15,459 nt of DNA from Candidatus Krumholzibacteriia bacterium. Its GTDB lineage: Bacteria; Krumholzibacteriota; Krumholzibacteriia; LZORAL124-64-63. The notes under the pieces were generated by a model. That model was not told where the DNA came from, ran no database searches, and saw only the letters and a program-made list of their open reading frames with translations. How positions within the stretch are numbered: position 1 is the stretch's first letter; each line of letters begins with the position of its first letter. A program made the translations under genes and the position numbers. Where the stretch lies: NCBI GenBank assembly GCA_030632925.1, contig DAOVTU010000010.1, positions 1 through 15,459 of the forward strand, given 5' to 3'. Positions 14,399 to 15,459 of this stretch are shown one piece after another.

Positions 14399-14863
14399 AT
14401 GCGGACAATTCGCAAAATCGTGCTGATGATCGGGTTGAGCCTGAATCTCACCGGTGCGGGCTTGGCCCAGGACACCGCACAGGATTTCGACCTGAATGAA
14501 TTCGAAGGTTCGGTGGTCCTGGTGGACTTCTGGGCCTCGTGGTGTGTGCCCTGCAAACATTCGCTGCCCTGGTTGAACGCCATGCAGGAGAAATATGGCG
14601 AGCAGGGCCTGCAGATCGTGACGATCAATCTGGACAAGAAACCGGCGGCGTCCAAAAAAATGGCCGGAACCCTGGCTGAAGGTATCCGGCAGTTCAGCGA
14701 TCCGGCCGGTGATTTGGCTGCCCGCTACGAACTTGAAGGCATGCCGAGTTCTTATCTTTACGACCGCACCGGCCGGTTGATTGAAAGTTATGTGGGATTT
14801 CTGAAAGACGCCGGCAAGAAACACGAGGCGGAAATTGAAGCCGCCCTGGAAGGAAAACAGTGA
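14399..14863 (+). CDS. TlpA/ResA-like exported thioredoxin-fold protein
   Basis: 154 residues. An N-terminal signal peptide (MRTIRKIVLMIGLSLNLTGAGLAQ) is followed by the thioredoxin fold: strand VVLVDFWASW, active site WCVPC (Cys49, Cys52), then helix SLPWLNAMQEKYGEQGLQ, strand IVTINLDKK and the cis-proline loop EGMPSSYLYDRTGRLIESYVG. CVPC with a periplasmic location fits a TlpA-type reductase that keeps cysteines of exported partners reduced, as in cytochrome c maturation or metal insertion. The ATG has GGAAGGA 5 bases upstream. It is followed with a one-base overlap (TGATG) by the DUF4266 gene, whose mature product ends in GGGCGCN, a plausible cysteine-bearing client. An electron source such as DsbD is not seen in the window. 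Confidence 0.92.
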   Translation: MRTIRKIVLMIGLSLNLTGAGLAQDTAQDFDLNEFEGSVVLVDFWASWCVPCKHSLPWLNAMQEKYGEQGLQIVTINLDKKPAASKKMAGTLAEGIRQFSDPAGDLAARYELEGMPSSYLYDRTGRLIESYVGFLKDAGKKHEAEIEAALEGKQ

Positions 14864-15108
14864 TGACAAGGTTTAGGGAAATGCTGCGCGCCGGAGGCCT
14901 GTTTGTCTTGGCTGGCGCCCTGCTCAGCGGGGCGACCGGATGCGCCAACCTGGGGGTCAAGCCCTGGGAACGTGATCTGCTGGCCGAACCCGGCATGGAG
15001 ATCGATCCGGATGTGGTGATCACCGCGCTTGACGAGCACATCTACTTCAGCAAGGAAGCTTCGACCGGTGGCCTGGGCACTGCTGGGGGTGGCTGTGGCT
15101 GCAATTAA
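14863..15108 (+). CDS. DUF4266 small exported protein ending in GGGCGCN
   Basis: 81 residues. A signal segment (MTRFREMLRAGGLFVLAGALLSGATGCANLG) ends in a Cys27 with an imperfect lipobox, so it may be a lipoprotein. The mature part matches what I know of DUF4266: VKPWERDLLAEPGMEIDPD, DEHIYFSKEAS, then a Gly-rich tail closing in GGGCGCN. The two Cys of the tail are its only further thiols. The ATG follows AGGA by 8 bases and overlaps the thioredoxin stop by one base in TGATG; a GTG one codon earlier is an alternative. In other genomes, as I recall it, this family sits with a DUF3570 protein and an ApbE-type flavin transferase. Here the thioredoxin precedes and the DUF3570 gene follows. The function is unknown; the conserved Cys tail could carry a metal or a covalent group. 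Confidence 0.88.
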   Translation: MTRFREMLRAGGLFVLAGALLSGATGCANLGVKPWERDLLAEPGMEIDPDVVITALDEHIYFSKEASTGGLGTAGGGCGCN

Positions 15109-15459
15109 TAAAGTGGGCGCCGTGCGCTCGGCCATCGTGGGCGCCTGTGGCCTGCTCGGGCTCGGCGGTGCCGTCGCTGAAGCCACCGAGGTGAAGACGG
15201 CGATCCTGGGTTACAAGGAGCCTGACCGGGTGCGCGCTTTTGAGGCCATCATCGACGGCAAGCACGACTTCGCCAACGGCAAGATTTTCAATTTCCGTTT
15301 TGTGTACGACGCCCTGACCGGCGCTTCGGCCACCGGCGCGGCACCGGCTTCGTTCACCCAGACCTTCACGCGTCCTTCGGGCGAGGGTTCGTACCAGGTG
15401 GCGCCCGGCGAGACGCCGCTGGACGATACCTTCCGCGATACCCGCCTGGCGCTGAGTGC
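15095..15459 (+). CDS. DUF3570 protein (3' end off the right edge)
   Basis: Open to the window edge; about 121 residues visible. It begins with a signal peptide rich in Val, Gly and Ala (VRSAIVGACGLLGLGGAVAE), then short repeated strands typical of an outer-membrane beta-barrel. The line AILGYKEPDRVRAFEAIIDG is followed by IFNFRFVYDALTGASATGA and, after an insert, PLDDTFRDTRLALS. The last two resemble signatures of DUF3570 as I know it, usually 350-450 residues long and probably an outer-membrane barrel. The start is uncertain. GTG 15095 has GGGGG 5 bases upstream and would overlap the DUF4266 stop; GTG 15089 and GTG 15113 are also in frame. The overlap fits tight coupling with DUF4266. The next gene, if the usual set is kept, would be an ApbE-like FMN transferase. 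Confidence 0.82.
   Translation, partial: MAAINKVGAVRSAIVGACGLLGLGGAVAEATEVKTAILGYKEPDRVRAFEAIIDGKHDFANGKIFNFRFVYDALTGASATGAAPASFTQTFTRPSGEGSYQVAPGETPLDDTFRDTRLALS

Noticed and set aside
1..15459. CRISPR arrays, tRNA or rRNA genes, insertion sequences and prophage genes
   Set aside because: No regularly spaced repeats, no tRNA-like cloverleaf and no transposase or phage protein were seen on either strand. This was judged by eye only.

Overview
The window reads as a gene-dense piece of a GC-rich, diderm (Gram-negative type) bacterial chromosome. Many products carry Sec signal peptides or a lipoprotein box, and the right edge carries a thioredoxin/DUF4266/DUF3570 set typical of outer-membrane bacteria. 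No rRNA, tRNA, CRISPR array, phage gene or transposase was seen. The phylum cannot be fixed from the sequence alone.

Layout. Positions 1-572 (minus) hold the 5' part of a lipoprotein with a GH43-like beta-propeller; its 3' end lies off the left edge. Next (minus) is a long, divergent transketolase-family enzyme (709-3054) with its own terminator at 655-686. After a 331-base gap come an exported protein built of three diverged repeats (3386-4633) and, upstream of it on the same strand, a DEDDh 3'-5' exonuclease (4709-5293). Just upstream of the exonuclease lies a 130-bp element bounded by perfect 18-bp inverted repeats (5299-5428). A small exported helical protein (5539-5961, plus) and an exported metallo-beta-lactamase-fold hydrolase (6068-7012, minus) converge, each with its own intrinsic terminator. 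The hydrolase is divergent from a secreted Cys/Ala/Lys-rich repetitive protein (7245-7754), which is followed by a strong terminator and a STAS-domain protein (7917-8345).

From 14286 down to 8342 (minus) runs what looks like one five-gene operon: a gamma-glutamyltranspeptidase-family enzyme, a PlsC-type acyltransferase, a NodB-type deacetylase without a signal peptide, a fold-III PLP ornithine/lysine-type decarboxylase, and an EamA transporter. The first four genes are chained by three 4-base stop/start overlaps (TTGA, ATGA, ATGA), so they are probably translationally coupled; EamA follows after 44 bases. Enzymes for amine production and amide/acyl chemistry next to an exporter suggest one pathway for a modified or exported amine or lipid, but the product is not known. 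Divergent from it (plus, 14399 to the right edge) is a TlpA-like thioredoxin, a DUF4266 small protein ending in GGGCGCN, and the 5' part of a DUF3570 protein.

The best candidates for undescribed biology are the coupled five-gene operon with its cytosolic-looking deacetylase, the 130-bp inverted-repeat element that may carry the exonuclease promoter, the Cys-rich repetitive secreted protein, the transketolase-like enzyme with an altered cofactor motif, and the DUF4266/DUF3570 cassette.
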